35,385 nucleotides of DNA from an uncultured Anaerolineae bacterium (GTDB lineage: Bacteria > Chloroflexota > Anaerolineae > CG2-30-64-16): positions 1 to 35,385 of the forward strand of contig CAKZKT010000080.1 of assembly GCA_937124585.1 (NCBI GenBank). Reading direction: 5' to 3'. The position numbers and the translations under genes are program-made. Positions 17,601 to 24,557 of the stretch are shown piece by piece. How positions within the stretch are numbered: position 1 is the stretch's first letter; each line of letters opens with the position of its first letter. A model generated the notes under the pieces. The model worked only from the letters and a program-made list of their open reading frames with translations, was not told the DNA's origin and ran no database searches.

Positions 17601-17859
17601 CGGCAGCGGTCGTGATCTGGCGGCGAAATGCCTGGCCATCGGTCGCAGCATCCCGCAACTCGACCACAAGGCCGGCGATCCCGTTCTCGTCCGCTTCGCG
17701 CAGACCGTTTCCGTTGCGATCGAAGAAGACCACGCCGGCGACTTCGCCGACGCCGGCCAGCGGCGCCGCTGCCGCCGGCACAAGGCTCGCGAACGAGATG
17801 ACCCCGATAACCATCACCCCGATCAAACGATACAGAAAAACCTTCGCCCACACACTCAT
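14653..17859 (-). CDS. Secreted subtilisin-like serine protease (S8) with SdrD-B N-terminus and two malectin-like domains
   Basis: The protein has 1068 residues from ATG 17859, chosen because GAGGTG lies 5 bases upstream and the signal peptide follows directly ([19 protein letters not shown]). The frame is open 17 codons further upstream. Domains in order are: signal peptide (1-32), SdrD-B-like 1 (35-115, [12 protein letters not shown]), SdrD-B-like 2 (167-260, [12 protein letters not shown]), I9-type propeptide (about 283-355, [12 protein letters not shown] to DVRYVERNG), and S8 catalytic domain (380-650). The catalytic residues are Asp397 (VVDTGV), His430 (GHGTHVAG), Asn522 (AAAGN) and Ser588 ([11 protein letters not shown]). 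A linker of 16-residue repeats and two malectin-like domains (about 743-895 and 917-1068) follow. The protein ends inside the last malectin strand (MVATICVE) with no sorting signal. It is the closest intact paralogue of the split gene at 10627-14402. It lacks the direct-repeat promoter element and lies downstream of the response regulator gene. Its substrate is unknown. Confidence 0.93.
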   Translation of the reverse strand: MSVWAKVFLYRLIGVMVIGVISFASLVPAAAAPLAGVGEVAGVVFFDRNGNGLREADENGIAGLVVELRDAATDGQAFRRQITTAADGSYRFSGLPAGTYTVVRPENAAFANTVIERRTVTLVGFQTGPGIDPIPPADKSPQRVTDDMRELQVRGLQGVDFGVSPLLTLVGTYFDDRNGDGVKGLGERGIPGVQVQVYDDAKGTQRVETGAARLGAAVTDAQGNWVIRGLKPGRRVVAMRTADGKTERQMPAFLVANEVSTAVALDEAVQATADPCADPSRPAYQPGEALIGFRRGVPPTEAAAFLSRFGVAVKAQIADDTYLIAAPEAQLAKAMTALASRPDVRYVERNGIACAGLTPTDPDYHDPFLVYAPQLLGAPAAWDVTTGSASVIVAVVDTGVSLSHPEFAGRILEGWDFVNSDADPSDDQGHGTHVAGIIAAAMNNSLGTVGVAPSVSIMPIKVLSAAKSGTWANVALGIRYAADHGAKVVNLSLGGTTPSTALQDAIRYALNKGTLVVAAAGNNGSSAAFYPAYYEEVVAVSATDEYDAYWSISNYGSWVDVSAPGSSIWNTYWTTSNPHAFAFMSGTSMAAPHVAGLAALIWSVNPALSPVEVRTIIQNTATDKGATGLDPYYGWGRINIAAAVQAAGGWSSSPTATPTTAPTATPTAQPTATRTTAPTATPTAQPTATRTTAPTATPTAQPTATPTTAPTATPTAQPTATPTTAPTATPTAQPTATPTRPIYVQRVDCGGPTYTDGHGAVWAADKAFAASSWGYVGGSAKSSTLSVAGTTDDFLFQKYREGMSEYRFTVPNGTYQVELSFVEFVAGKAGERVMRISLEGATVENALDIYAVAGKGALVQRSYMVTVSDGMLNIGFAKNGGSKAPMASAILVKSSDASVPGAPTVTPTPTATAVRGAYAQRVDSGGPTFTDSAGVTWQADQAYTLGGWGYVDGVAVASSGAVAGAGDPFLFQRYREGMSEYRFSVPNGLYTVRLRFAELAATKKGQRVMRISLEGAEVESALDVFAVAGRATALERVYTVTVSDGVLNISFAQAGGTLPPMVATICVE
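15645..15900 (-). repeat. 48-bp tandem repeat encoding a 16-residue Thr-Pro-Ala linker unit
   Basis: About five tandem, nearly identical 48-bp units encode repeats of the form [16 protein letters not shown], with Pro or Arg at one variable position. The array lies between the protease domain and the first malectin-like domain. Such an array can change copy number by slippage or recombination without breaking the frame. Confidence 0.85.
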
Positions 17860-17958
17860 TCCCCCACCTCGCGCGCCGTCGAATCCAGCAAGACGACTGA
17901 CAATCCTCAAAACCTGTTTCTGTGGGGAAGTCTAACGCAAGAAGGAACAAGCGGTCTA

Positions 17959-17974
17959 TCCGTAGAGCTACGGA
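17959..17974. promoter_or_regulatory. Palindrome between the response regulator and subtilase genes
   Basis: TCCGTAG, AG, CTACGGA forms a 7-bp-arm inverted repeat about 100 bases upstream of ATG 17859 and about 30 bases past the end of the response regulator gene. The loop is too short for a good terminator and there is no T-run. LuxR-type regulators commonly bind inverted repeats, so this could be an operator for the neighbouring regulator. That is inferred from position only. Confidence 0.35.
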
Positions 17975-18002
17975 AAGGGGCGAGCAAGCGGGAGAAACGG
18001 GG

Positions 18003-18650
18003 TTATTCTTGGGGAAGAATGCCGTGACGGATGGCGTAGCGCACCAGTTCGGCGGTGGAACGGAGTTCGAGCTTGCGCATGATGTTGGCGCGATGTGTTT
18101 CGACCGTGCGCGGGCTGAGCACCAGACGCTCGGCGATCTCGGGGCTGCTGTAGCCCTCGGCGATCAGCTTGAGCACCTCGCGCTCGCGCAGGGTCAGCGT
18201 CTCGTATGTGGAGCGCGCGCCGGCACTCGCCTTCTCCAGGTAGGTCACCAGCGAGCGCTCCGAGAGCGGCGGGCTAAGGTAGTAGCGGCCGGCCATGACC
18301 TCGCGAATAGCGTAGACCAGGTCGTCCGAGCTGGATTCCTTGATGACATAGCCCAGCGCGCCCGCGCGCAGCGCCTCGAGCACATAGGCCTCATTGGAAT
18401 ACATGGAGAGCACCACGACGCGCGTCTGGGGCGACGCCGTTTTCGCCTCGCGCGCCACCTCGAGGCCGCCGAGGCCGGGCATCATCAGGTCGAGCACGGC
18501 GACGTTCGGCTTCAGGCGCTCGATCATCTGCACGGCTTCCAGGCCATCGCCGATCTCGCCGACGATGCGGAAATCGGGCTCGGCGGACAGCAACGCCCGA
18601 ATGCCCTGGCGCACGATGCGATGGTCTTCGGCCAAAACGATCGTAATCAC
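18003..18650 (-). CDS. NarL/FixJ-family response regulator
   Basis: The protein has 215 residues from GTG 18650, chosen because AGGTG lies 5 bases upstream and the receiver domain begins at once (VITIVLAEDHRIVRQGI). The length is typical of the family. The receiver domain (about 3-120) has Asp9, phospho-acceptor Asp54 (VAVLDLMMPG), a Ser in VVLSMYS and a Lys in YVIKESS. The C-terminal LuxR-type helix-turn-helix (about 148-210) reads LTLREREVLKLIAEG, then SSPEIAERLVLSPRTVETHRANIMRKL. It should receive phosphate from the kinase at 18702-20726, 51 bases upstream on the same strand and probably co-transcribed. Its targets are unknown; the flanking surface-protein genes are natural candidates. Confidence 0.95.
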   Translation of the reverse strand: MITIVLAEDHRIVRQGIRALLSAEPDFRIVGEIGDGLEAVQMIERLKPNVAVLDLMMPGLGGLEVAREAKTASPQTRVVVLSMYSNEAYVLEALRAGALGYVIKESSSDDLVYAIREVMAGRYYLSPPLSERSLVTYLEKASAGARSTYETLTLREREVLKLIAEGYSSPEIAERLVLSPRTVETHRANIMRKLELRSTAELVRYAIRHGILPQE

Positions 18651-18701
18651 CCCTTCACCTCGAGCAAGAAAATTGTGCACCGATTGCGCCGGATGTCCTG
18701 T

Positions 18702-20726
18702 TCAGCCGACCGGCAGTTCGGCCCGGATACAGGTGCCCCGTCCTGGCGCCGATTCGATGATCAGTCGGCCGCTCAACAGAGCGACGCGCTCGCGCAGGCC
18801 GGACAGGCCGGCCGCATAGCCGGCCGCCAACGTTACGGCCGGATCGAAGCCGCAGCCCTCGTCGCGCACCTCGACAGAGAGCATACCATCCAACGCCGTG
18901 ACCTCGACAGCCGCACGATCGGTTTGCGCGTGGCGCGCCACGTTGGTGAGCGCCTCCTGGACGACCCGATAGGCGGCGGTCTCGATTTCCGGCGCGAAGC
19001 GCCGGTCTTCCAGCCGCGCATGGTGAAAGCTCACCTGAACATTGGTCTGCTGCGTGTAACGATCCAGCAGCCACAGCAGCGCCGGCAACAGGCCCAGGTC
19101 GTCCAACATGCCGGGGCGCAGGTCGAGCGATAGATTGCGCACCTTGGCGATCAGCTCGTTCAGCAGCACCTGTGCCTGGCGCAACTGAACGCCGGCCGTG
19201 GCCGGTGCTTTGAGGGCCATGTCGAGCATGATTTTGAGCGCGGTCAACGACTGGCCGATCTCGTCATGGAGCTCGCGCGCCAGGTTGCGACGCTCCTCCT
19301 CTTGCACGCGCACGAGCTGCCGCGAAAGCGATTGCAGCCGCTCATGAGCCGCCACAACCTGCGTCATCAGCGCATCGCGCGCGGCCGCCGTGCGCAGCCG
19401 ATCGGTGATGTCCTCGCCGATCCCGGTCACGCCGATGACGCGCGCATTGATGTCGCGCGTGGTCGTGAAATTCCAGGAAATGGTGCGCCGCTCGCCCGCT
19501 ACGGTCAACAAATCGCTTTCGAAATGCGCCGATTGCGAGGACACGCCCAGCAGGCGCTGAAACGCCTCGGCGAACTGCGAGCGCTGATCAGCAGGGACAA
19601 AGCGCTCCAGCCAATTGCTGCCGATGATCTCCAGCCGCCGTGCGCCCGCCAGCCGCGCCAGATACTCGTTGCAAAAGGTGATCTCGCCCTCGCAGTCCAG
19701 CGCGACAACTACCAATTGTACACTTTCCAGCATTTCGCGCAAGCGCCGCTCCGAAACGAAAAGCGCCTCGAGGAGTTCGTCGCGTTCGGCATCGCTGCGC
19801 AACGAGGCAATGCCGAGCGAAACGTCTTGGGCAAGCGTCTCGAGGAAGCGCAGCTCCTCGGCGTCGAACGCATCGGCCTCGGCGGCATAGATGCCCAGGG
19901 CAGCCACAGCGCGACCGCGCACGAGCAGGGGCAGGGCCAGCACCGAACGCAGGCCATAGCGCAACGCCTGATCGCGCCAGATGAAATCGGAATCTTCGGT
20001 GACATCGCGCGAGATGAAGGGCCTGGCGGTGCGAATGGCAACGCCCATGGGGCCACGGCCAGTGGGCTCGTCGGCCCAGGTCACGGTGATCTCATCCACA
20101 TAGCTGCTGGCCGGACCGCGACAGGCCACGGGGCGGATGGTGTGTCGCTCATCCTGCTCGGCGCGACCCACCCAGGCCAGGTGAAAGCCGCCCACATCCA
20201 CCAGGATGGCGCACACCTGGTCGAGCAGAGTGATCTCGTCGCGGGCCCGCACGATCGCCTCGCTGCACTGCATCACCGTGCGCAGCGCGCGATTCAGCCG
20301 CGCCGCCGTTTGCTCGGCCCGGCGACGCTCGGTCACGTCCTCCAGGCTGCCCTCATAGTACAACAACCGCCCTCTCGCATCATACACCGGACTGATGGTG
20401 TCGCGCACCCAGATGGCCGTCCCATCTTTGCGGCGCAGGCAGATCTCGCTCACCACCGGCGCGCGCGTCTGTCCGATGAGCTCGATCTGGGCGAGGCGCT
20501 GCTCGGGTTCCATGTCGAACGACGAGACAGGCAGTTCCATGAGTTCATCCACATCTGCATAGCCCAGGAGCCGCGCCAGAGCGGGATTGGCCATGAGAAA
20601 GCGGCCCTCGTGCGTGGTGCGATAAAGCCCGATGGGCGCCTGGTAGAAGAATGTACGATAGCGCGTGGAATCCTGCCGCCGCGACAGACCGCGACGGCGA
20701 TCGTGGATACGGCCTGACTCGCTCAT
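18702..20726 (-). CDS. Soluble PAS-GAF-PAS sensor histidine kinase (HisKA_3 type)
   Basis: The protein has 674 residues from ATG 20726; the ribosome site is weak (GAGAAGACC), so the start is fairly but not fully secure. PAS domain 1 (about 22-138) ends in YYEGSLEDVTERRRAE. A GAF domain (about 155-320) contains GLRSVLALPLLVRGRAVAALGIY. PAS domain 2 (about 330-455) ends in GVTGIGEDITDRLR. A short helical segment leads to the dimerisation domain, with phospho-acceptor His487 in NLARELHDEIGQSL. The C-terminal HATPase domain has the N box EALTNVARHA and G box DEGCGFD. No transmembrane segment or signal peptide is visible, so it is cytoplasmic and likely senses an internal redox, light or small-molecule cue through PAS/GAF. 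It pairs with the NarL-type regulator immediately downstream. Confidence 0.95.
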   Translation of the reverse strand: MSESGRIHDRRRGLSRRQDSTRYRTFFYQAPIGLYRTTHEGRFLMANPALARLLGYADVDELMELPVSSFDMEPEQRLAQIELIGQTRAPVVSEICLRRKDGTAIWVRDTISPVYDARGRLLYYEGSLEDVTERRRAEQTAARLNRALRTVMQCSEAIVRARDEITLLDQVCAILVDVGGFHLAWVGRAEQDERHTIRPVACRGPASSYVDEITVTWADEPTGRGPMGVAIRTARPFISRDVTEDSDFIWRDQALRYGLRSVLALPLLVRGRAVAALGIYAAEADAFDAEELRFLETLAQDVSLGIASLRSDAERDELLEALFVSERRLREMLESVQLVVVALDCEGEITFCNEYLARLAGARRLEIIGSNWLERFVPADQRSQFAEAFQRLLGVSSQSAHFESDLLTVAGERRTISWNFTTTRDINARVIGVTGIGEDITDRLRTAAARDALMTQVVAAHERLQSLSRQLVRVQEEERRNLARELHDEIGQSLTALKIMLDMALKAPATAGVQLRQAQVLLNELIAKVRNLSLDLRPGMLDDLGLLPALLWLLDRYTQQTNVQVSFHHARLEDRRFAPEIETAAYRVVQEALTNVARHAQTDRAAVEVTALDGMLSVEVRDEGCGFDPAVTLAAGYAAGLSGLRERVALLSGRLIIESAPGRGTCIRAELPVG

Positions 20727-20816
20727 GGTCTTCTCGTATGAGTGGTCGAAAAAGGGCCGACCGGATCAGCTGGCACGGGCGAAAGCAACTTTGCCCTCTG
20801 CAAAGCAAAAGCACTC

Positions 20817-20855
20817 ACGTGCCAGGCATTCTACAAGACAGGATGCCTGGCACGT
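20817..20855 (-). terminator. Thirteen-base-pair hairpin terminator of the 20871-24254 subtilase gene
   Basis: ACGTGCCAGGCAT (20817-20829) and ATGCCTGGCACGT (20843-20855) form a perfect stem with a 13-base loop, starting 16 bases past the stop codon. On the minus strand a loose T-rich stretch (GAGTGCTTTTGCTTT) follows, then a small second hairpin (20789-20805). The core GTGCCAGGCA recurs at 24467-24477 on the other side of this gene. The remaining bases between 20727 and 20870 hold no gene. Confidence 0.6.
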
Positions 20856-20870
20856 CTGATTGCGATTGCG

Positions 20871-23800
20871 TCAGCGCACTTCGATCGCCGACACCATCGC
20901 CGCATAGCGGCCGCCGGCTTGAGTGAAGGTGATGTCCAGGATGCCGTCACTGACTGTGACGGTGTAAATTTTGTCGAGGGCCACGCCTTTGCCGACAAGC
21001 TTCGCCACGTCCAGGGCCGTCTCCACGACGGCGTCCTCCATCGAGATGCGCATTACGCGGTCGCCGGCCCTCGCCGTTGCGAACTCGGCGAAGCGCAGGG
21101 TCACCTGATAGACGCCGTTCGGCACGGTGAAGCGATAGACGCTCATCCCTTCCCGATACTTCTGGTAAAGCAGGTCATCGTCGGTGCCCGCGACGGTCGA
21201 AGTGGACGACTTCGCCCTGCCGGCCACATAGCCCCAGCCGCCGACGGCGTACACCTGGTCGGCCGACCAGACCCGACCTGCCAGATCGGTGTAGGTAACA
21301 CCCCCAGCATTCACCCGTCGGGCATAGGAAACGCTGGTCGCGGTGGCTGTCGGCGTGCTGGTGGGTGTCGCAGTGGCTGTCGGCGTCAGGCTCGGCGTCG
21401 GGCTGGGGGTCGCGGTCGGAGCAACGGTTGGCGGCAGCGCCCCCTCCCACATGATCGCAATGGCTGAGACCAGGGCGTCTTTGCGCGTCGTCTTGGACAG
21501 GACGATGTTTAACTGGCCGTCGGTCACAGCCGCTGTGTAGACACGCTCCAACGGCTGCCCGGCGCCCGCAAGCGCCACGATGTCGAGGCCCGATTCGACC
21601 TGCTGCCCTTCGATGGCCACCTCCATCACCCGCTCGCCGGCCTTGTTCACCTCAAACTCGGCAAAGCGGAGGGCGATGCGGTAGACACCCGGATAGACGT
21701 CGGCCTGATACTTCACATCGCGGCCTTGGCGCCAGGTGGTGTACAGGCGGCCATCGGCGAAGGAATCGTCGCCGCTGGCTACCGAGCCGACCGATCCTTC
21801 CGTCCAGCCCCAGGTCGGCGCCTTTTTGCCATCGTACTTTTGATCGGCAGCCCAGGTCAGGCCGGACGTATCGGTATAGGGATTGCTGCCGCCGACGTCA
21901 ATTCGCGCCACCAGCATCGGGGGGACAAGCGTGGCCGTCGGCGTGAAAGTGGGCACAGGAGTTGTGGTGGGAACCGGCACACTGCCGTCCAACGCCTGCA
22001 CTTCGATGGCCGAGACCATCGGCTTCAATGTGCCGCCCACCCCCTCGAACGCGATCGCCACCTGACCGCCGGCGTCGGCGACAACATAGCTGCGGTCGAG
22101 CGCGGTGGCTTTTCCTGCGGTCTTGAAGACATCCAGCCCGCTTTCGACCAGCAGCCCGTTGACCGTGATCCGCATGACGCGCGCGCCGGCCTTCGTCGCG
22201 GCGAACTCGGCGAAACGCAGGGTCACGCGGTAAGCGCCATTCGGTACCGTGAACCGATACTCGGTCATCCCCTCGCGATAGGTTCGGTAGAGGGGATCGT
22301 CCACGGTGTTGTTGACCGCGCTCTTGGACGACTTGATCGCGCCGCCGAGGTAGCCCCAGCCGTCCGCGCTGAAGGACTGATCGGCCGACCACACGATGCC
22401 CTGGCTATCGGTGAACGTCACACTGCCCGCGTTGACGCGGCGCACGAAGAGCGGCACAGGCGTCGCGGTGGCGGTCGGCGTAGCGGTCGGTGTGGCCGTG
22501 GGCGTCGGCGTTTCGGTCGGGGTCTCGGTCGGCGTCGGCGTCCAGGTGGCCGTCGGTGCGGGAGTGACAGGGACCCAGCTCGCGGCCGCGCCCAACGCGG
22601 CCCCGGCATTGATGCGGCCGGCGCCGTACAGCAGGTCGGGACCCGTCTCGCCCAGGTCGTCCGCGGTCTGGCGGATGATCTGGCGCAGGTCGGCAGCCGT
22701 AAAGGTCGGATTGGCCGCCAGCAGGAGCGCGGCCAGGCCGCTCACATAGCCGGTGGCCATCGAAGTGCCGCTCTTGAACGCGTAGGTCGCCGGGTCCGCT
22801 GCGGTCCAGTATGTGCTCCAGATGTTGGCGCCCGGCGCGGCCACGTCCAGATAATCGCCATAGTTGCATGAGGTCCAGCGCACGTCGTTGCTGTCGGTGG
22901 CAGCGACGGCCATTGTCTCCGCGTAGCTGGCCGGATAGAAAACGCCGCCGTCGGGGACGTTACCGGCCGCTGCAATTAACAACGCGCCCTTTCCGGCCGC
23001 ATAACGCACGGCATCCAGAAGGACAGCAGCATCCACCGGCCCGCCCAGGCTGAGGTTGATGATCTGCGCGCCCTGATCGGCGGCGTAGACGATGCCGGCC
23101 GCGATATCGGCCCAGGAGCCGGTGTTCATGGCGTTCAGCACCTTCACCGGCATCAGGCTCACTTCGGGCGCTACACCGACCAGCCCCACGTCGTTGTCCA
23201 TTGCCGCCGCGATGATGCCGGCCACATGGGTGCCGTGACCCTGATCGTCGCTGGCGTCCGCATCGCCGTTGACGAAATCCCATCCCGGAACGATCCGGCC
23301 GGCCAGTTCCGGGTGTGCGGCCGAGATGCCCGAGTCCACCACGGCCACCGTGATCGCGGGATTGCCCCGAACGGCATCCCAGGCGCTTTCGGCGTTGATT
23401 TTGCGCAGGCCATAGCTTTTGGCCGGTTCGCTGTAGTCCGGATCACTGGGCACGTAGGCGCCGGTGGCCAGGTAGTTGCGCTCGACATAGCGCACCAGCC
23501 TGTCGGATTGCAAGCCGGTCAACAGAGCCTCGGCGACAGCGGCCGAGCTCTGAAGGACGATTGCGTTCAGGGCCGGGATCTGCCGGACGACCTGGGGCGC
23601 GGCCGCTGGCTGGCGGCCGCGGCCTCCGGCCAGCTCCAGGCTGCGCGCGAGCACCGCCTGCATAGCCTTTTCAGAATCAGCAGCCGGCCAGAGGCCGACG
23701 ATCACCTGGTCCTCGACATAGGGCTGCGTGGCATGGCCGAAGTTCTTGCCCGAGAAAAAACTACCGACACGCCCGGCCGCCGGCCACATGACTTCATCGG

Positions 23801-24254
23801 CCACCGGTCGGCCTTTACCCGCAAGGGCCTCCCCATCAACGGCGATGGTCGAGATGACCCGATCCCGCCCGGAGGAGACGACGAATGCGTGCTGGCCAGG
23901 AGTGGTCAATCGCTCGCCGGCCGGCAGAGAGCGCACGTCGAGCTGCACCAGAAATGCGCCGCTCTCCGCCACCGCCAACCGATAATCGCCGGCGCCGTCG
24001 GTGGTGGTCACCGCGACGACGGGATCGGCGCGATCTGCCAGGCCGTTGCCGTTGAGGTCACGCACCAGGCGCACCGCAAGGCCAGGCGTGCCGATCTCAC
24101 CGGCATCGAAAACGCCGTCTGCATTGCGATCGAAAAACGCTTTGCCGGACACCGTGACCAGCACAGCGCCCTGCGCCATCGAAGCAAGCATCAGGATGCC
24201 CATCAGGATGAGCAGCACAAAGATACCTACCCATGCCAGACCTTTTCCTGTCAT
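20871..24254 (-). CDS. Secreted subtilisin-like serine protease (S8) with three malectin-like domains
   Basis: The protein has 1127 residues from ATG 24254 (AGGAG six bases upstream, signal peptide MTGKGLAWVGIFVLLILMGIL directly after). One SdrD-B-like domain (about 35-110, SGKAFFDRNADGVFDAGE) is followed by a divergent region and a propeptide-like segment (about 175-265, EDQVIVGLWPAADSEKAM to LVRYVERNYL). The S8 domain (285-560) has Asp307 (VVDSGI), His340 (GHGTHVAG), Asn432 (AAAGN) and Ser498. The serine motif is GTSMATGYV instead of the usual GTSMAAPHV or GTSMASPHV, so the conserved Pro after Ser is missing. After a Thr-Pro linker come three malectin-like domains (about 603-757, 780-937 and 975-1127). 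The middle one diverges (RIDVGGSNPYTDTSGLTW, WRQGRDVKY) from the near-identical outer two. It is likely a surface or matrix protease. Activity is probable because the triad is intact, but the altered serine loop leaves some doubt. Confidence 0.93.
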   Translation of the reverse strand: MTGKGLAWVGIFVLLILMGILMLASMAQGAVLVTVSGKAFFDRNADGVFDAGEIGTPGLAVRLVRDLNGNGLADRADPVVAVTTTDGAGDYRLAVAESGAFLVQLDVRSLPAGERLTTPGQHAFVVSSGRDRVISTIAVDGEALAGKGRPVADEVMWPAAGRVGSFFSGKNFGHATQPYVEDQVIVGLWPAADSEKAMQAVLARSLELAGGRGRQPAAAPQVVRQIPALNAIVLQSSAAVAEALLTGLQSDRLVRYVERNYLATGAYVPSDPDYSEPAKSYGLRKINAESAWDAVRGNPAITVAVVDSGISAAHPELAGRIVPGWDFVNGDADASDDQGHGTHVAGIIAAAMDNDVGLVGVAPEVSLMPVKVLNAMNTGSWADIAAGIVYAADQGAQIINLSLGGPVDAAVLLDAVRYAAGKGALLIAAAGNVPDGGVFYPASYAETMAVAATDSNDVRWTSCNYGDYLDVAAPGANIWSTYWTAADPATYAFKSGTSMATGYVSGLAALLLAANPTFTAADLRQIIRQTADDLGETGPDLLYGAGRINAGAALGAAASWVPVTPAPTATWTPTPTETPTETPTPTATPTATPTATATPVPLFVRRVNAGSVTFTDSQGIVWSADQSFSADGWGYLGGAIKSSKSAVNNTVDDPLYRTYREGMTEYRFTVPNGAYRVTLRFAEFAATKAGARVMRITVNGLLVESGLDVFKTAGKATALDRSYVVADAGGQVAIAFEGVGGTLKPMVSAIEVQALDGSVPVPTTTPVPTFTPTATLVPPMLVARIDVGGSNPYTDTSGLTWAADQKYDGKKAPTWGWTEGSVGSVASGDDSFADGRLYTTWRQGRDVKYQADVYPGVYRIALRFAEFEVNKAGERVMEVAIEGQQVESGLDIVALAGAGQPLERVYTAAVTDGQLNIVLSKTTRKDALVSAIAIMWEGALPPTVAPTATPSPTPSLTPTATATPTSTPTATATSVSYARRVNAGGVTYTDLAGRVWSADQVYAVGGWGYVAGRAKSSTSTVAGTDDDLLYQKYREGMSVYRFTVPNGVYQVTLRFAEFATARAGDRVMRISMEDAVVETALDVAKLVGKGVALDKIYTVTVSDGILDITFTQAGGRYAAMVSAIEVR

Positions 24255-24292
24255 TTCCGGCTCCTGCCTTTGCTGCCCCACTTCTGTGATTT

Positions 24293-24321
24293 ATTGTACG
24301 CTTATTTGCGACTGAACGCAA
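24293..24321 (-). promoter_or_regulatory. Sigma-70-type promoter candidate for the 20871-24254 gene
   Basis: The minus strand has TTGCGT (24321-24316), a 17-base spacer and TACAAT (24298-24293). The predicted +1 lies about 32 bases before the start codon. A second candidate for the same gene uses TACAAT at 24411-24406 downstream of the direct repeat at 24422-24441. Confidence 0.5.
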
Positions 24322-24405
24322 GACAGCCGAACGCTTCACGATTCAGACTAATACTAATAATGAAGCAGATCTTTGTTCTCTATTGCCACGTTATCCGTTA
24401 TATGG

Positions 24406-24441
24406 ATTGTAAGAAAAAAACGTTACATTGGTCATTACGAT
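24406..24441 (-). promoter_or_regulatory. Direct-repeat element with -10 hexamer in the divergent intergenic region
   Basis: The plus strand at 24422-24441 reads GTTACA, six bases, ATTACGAT. On the minus strand the second unit (TGTAAC) is followed 10 bases later by TACAAT (24411-24406), a 5 of 6 match to -10. The orientation matches the copies upstream of the other minus-strand genes, pointing to the 20871-24254 gene. It also lies 117 bases upstream of the plus-strand gene at 24558 and could act on both. Confidence 0.55.
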
Positions 24442-24464
24442 TATCACGCGCTCGTCATTCTTCC

Positions 24465-24498
24465 AGGTGCCTGGCACATCTGGCGGCGACCCGTAGAT
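24465..24498 (+). promoter_or_regulatory. Weak promoter candidate with GTGCCTGGCAC near-palindrome upstream of the 24558 gene
   Basis: GTGCCTGGCAC at 24467-24477 is an 11-base near-palindrome (GTGCC, T, GGCAC) sharing its core with the hairpin arms at 20817-20855. CTGGCA within it could act as a -35 for TAGATT about 17 bases downstream, leaving a leader of roughly 50 bases. Both hexamers match consensus at only 4 of 6 positions. The rest of the intergenic stretch 24255-24557 is AT-rich and has no gene. Confidence 0.25.
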
Positions 24499-24557
24499 TG
24501 GCAATCGTTACCAATGAAGAGAGGCAACGTCTGTATTGATATAGCCAAGAGGTAAAT

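Noticed and set aside
20665-20926. Short open frames around the kinase start and the downstream hairpin
   Set aside because: They overlap the kinase N-terminus and a terminator hairpin, and have no domain or ribosome site.
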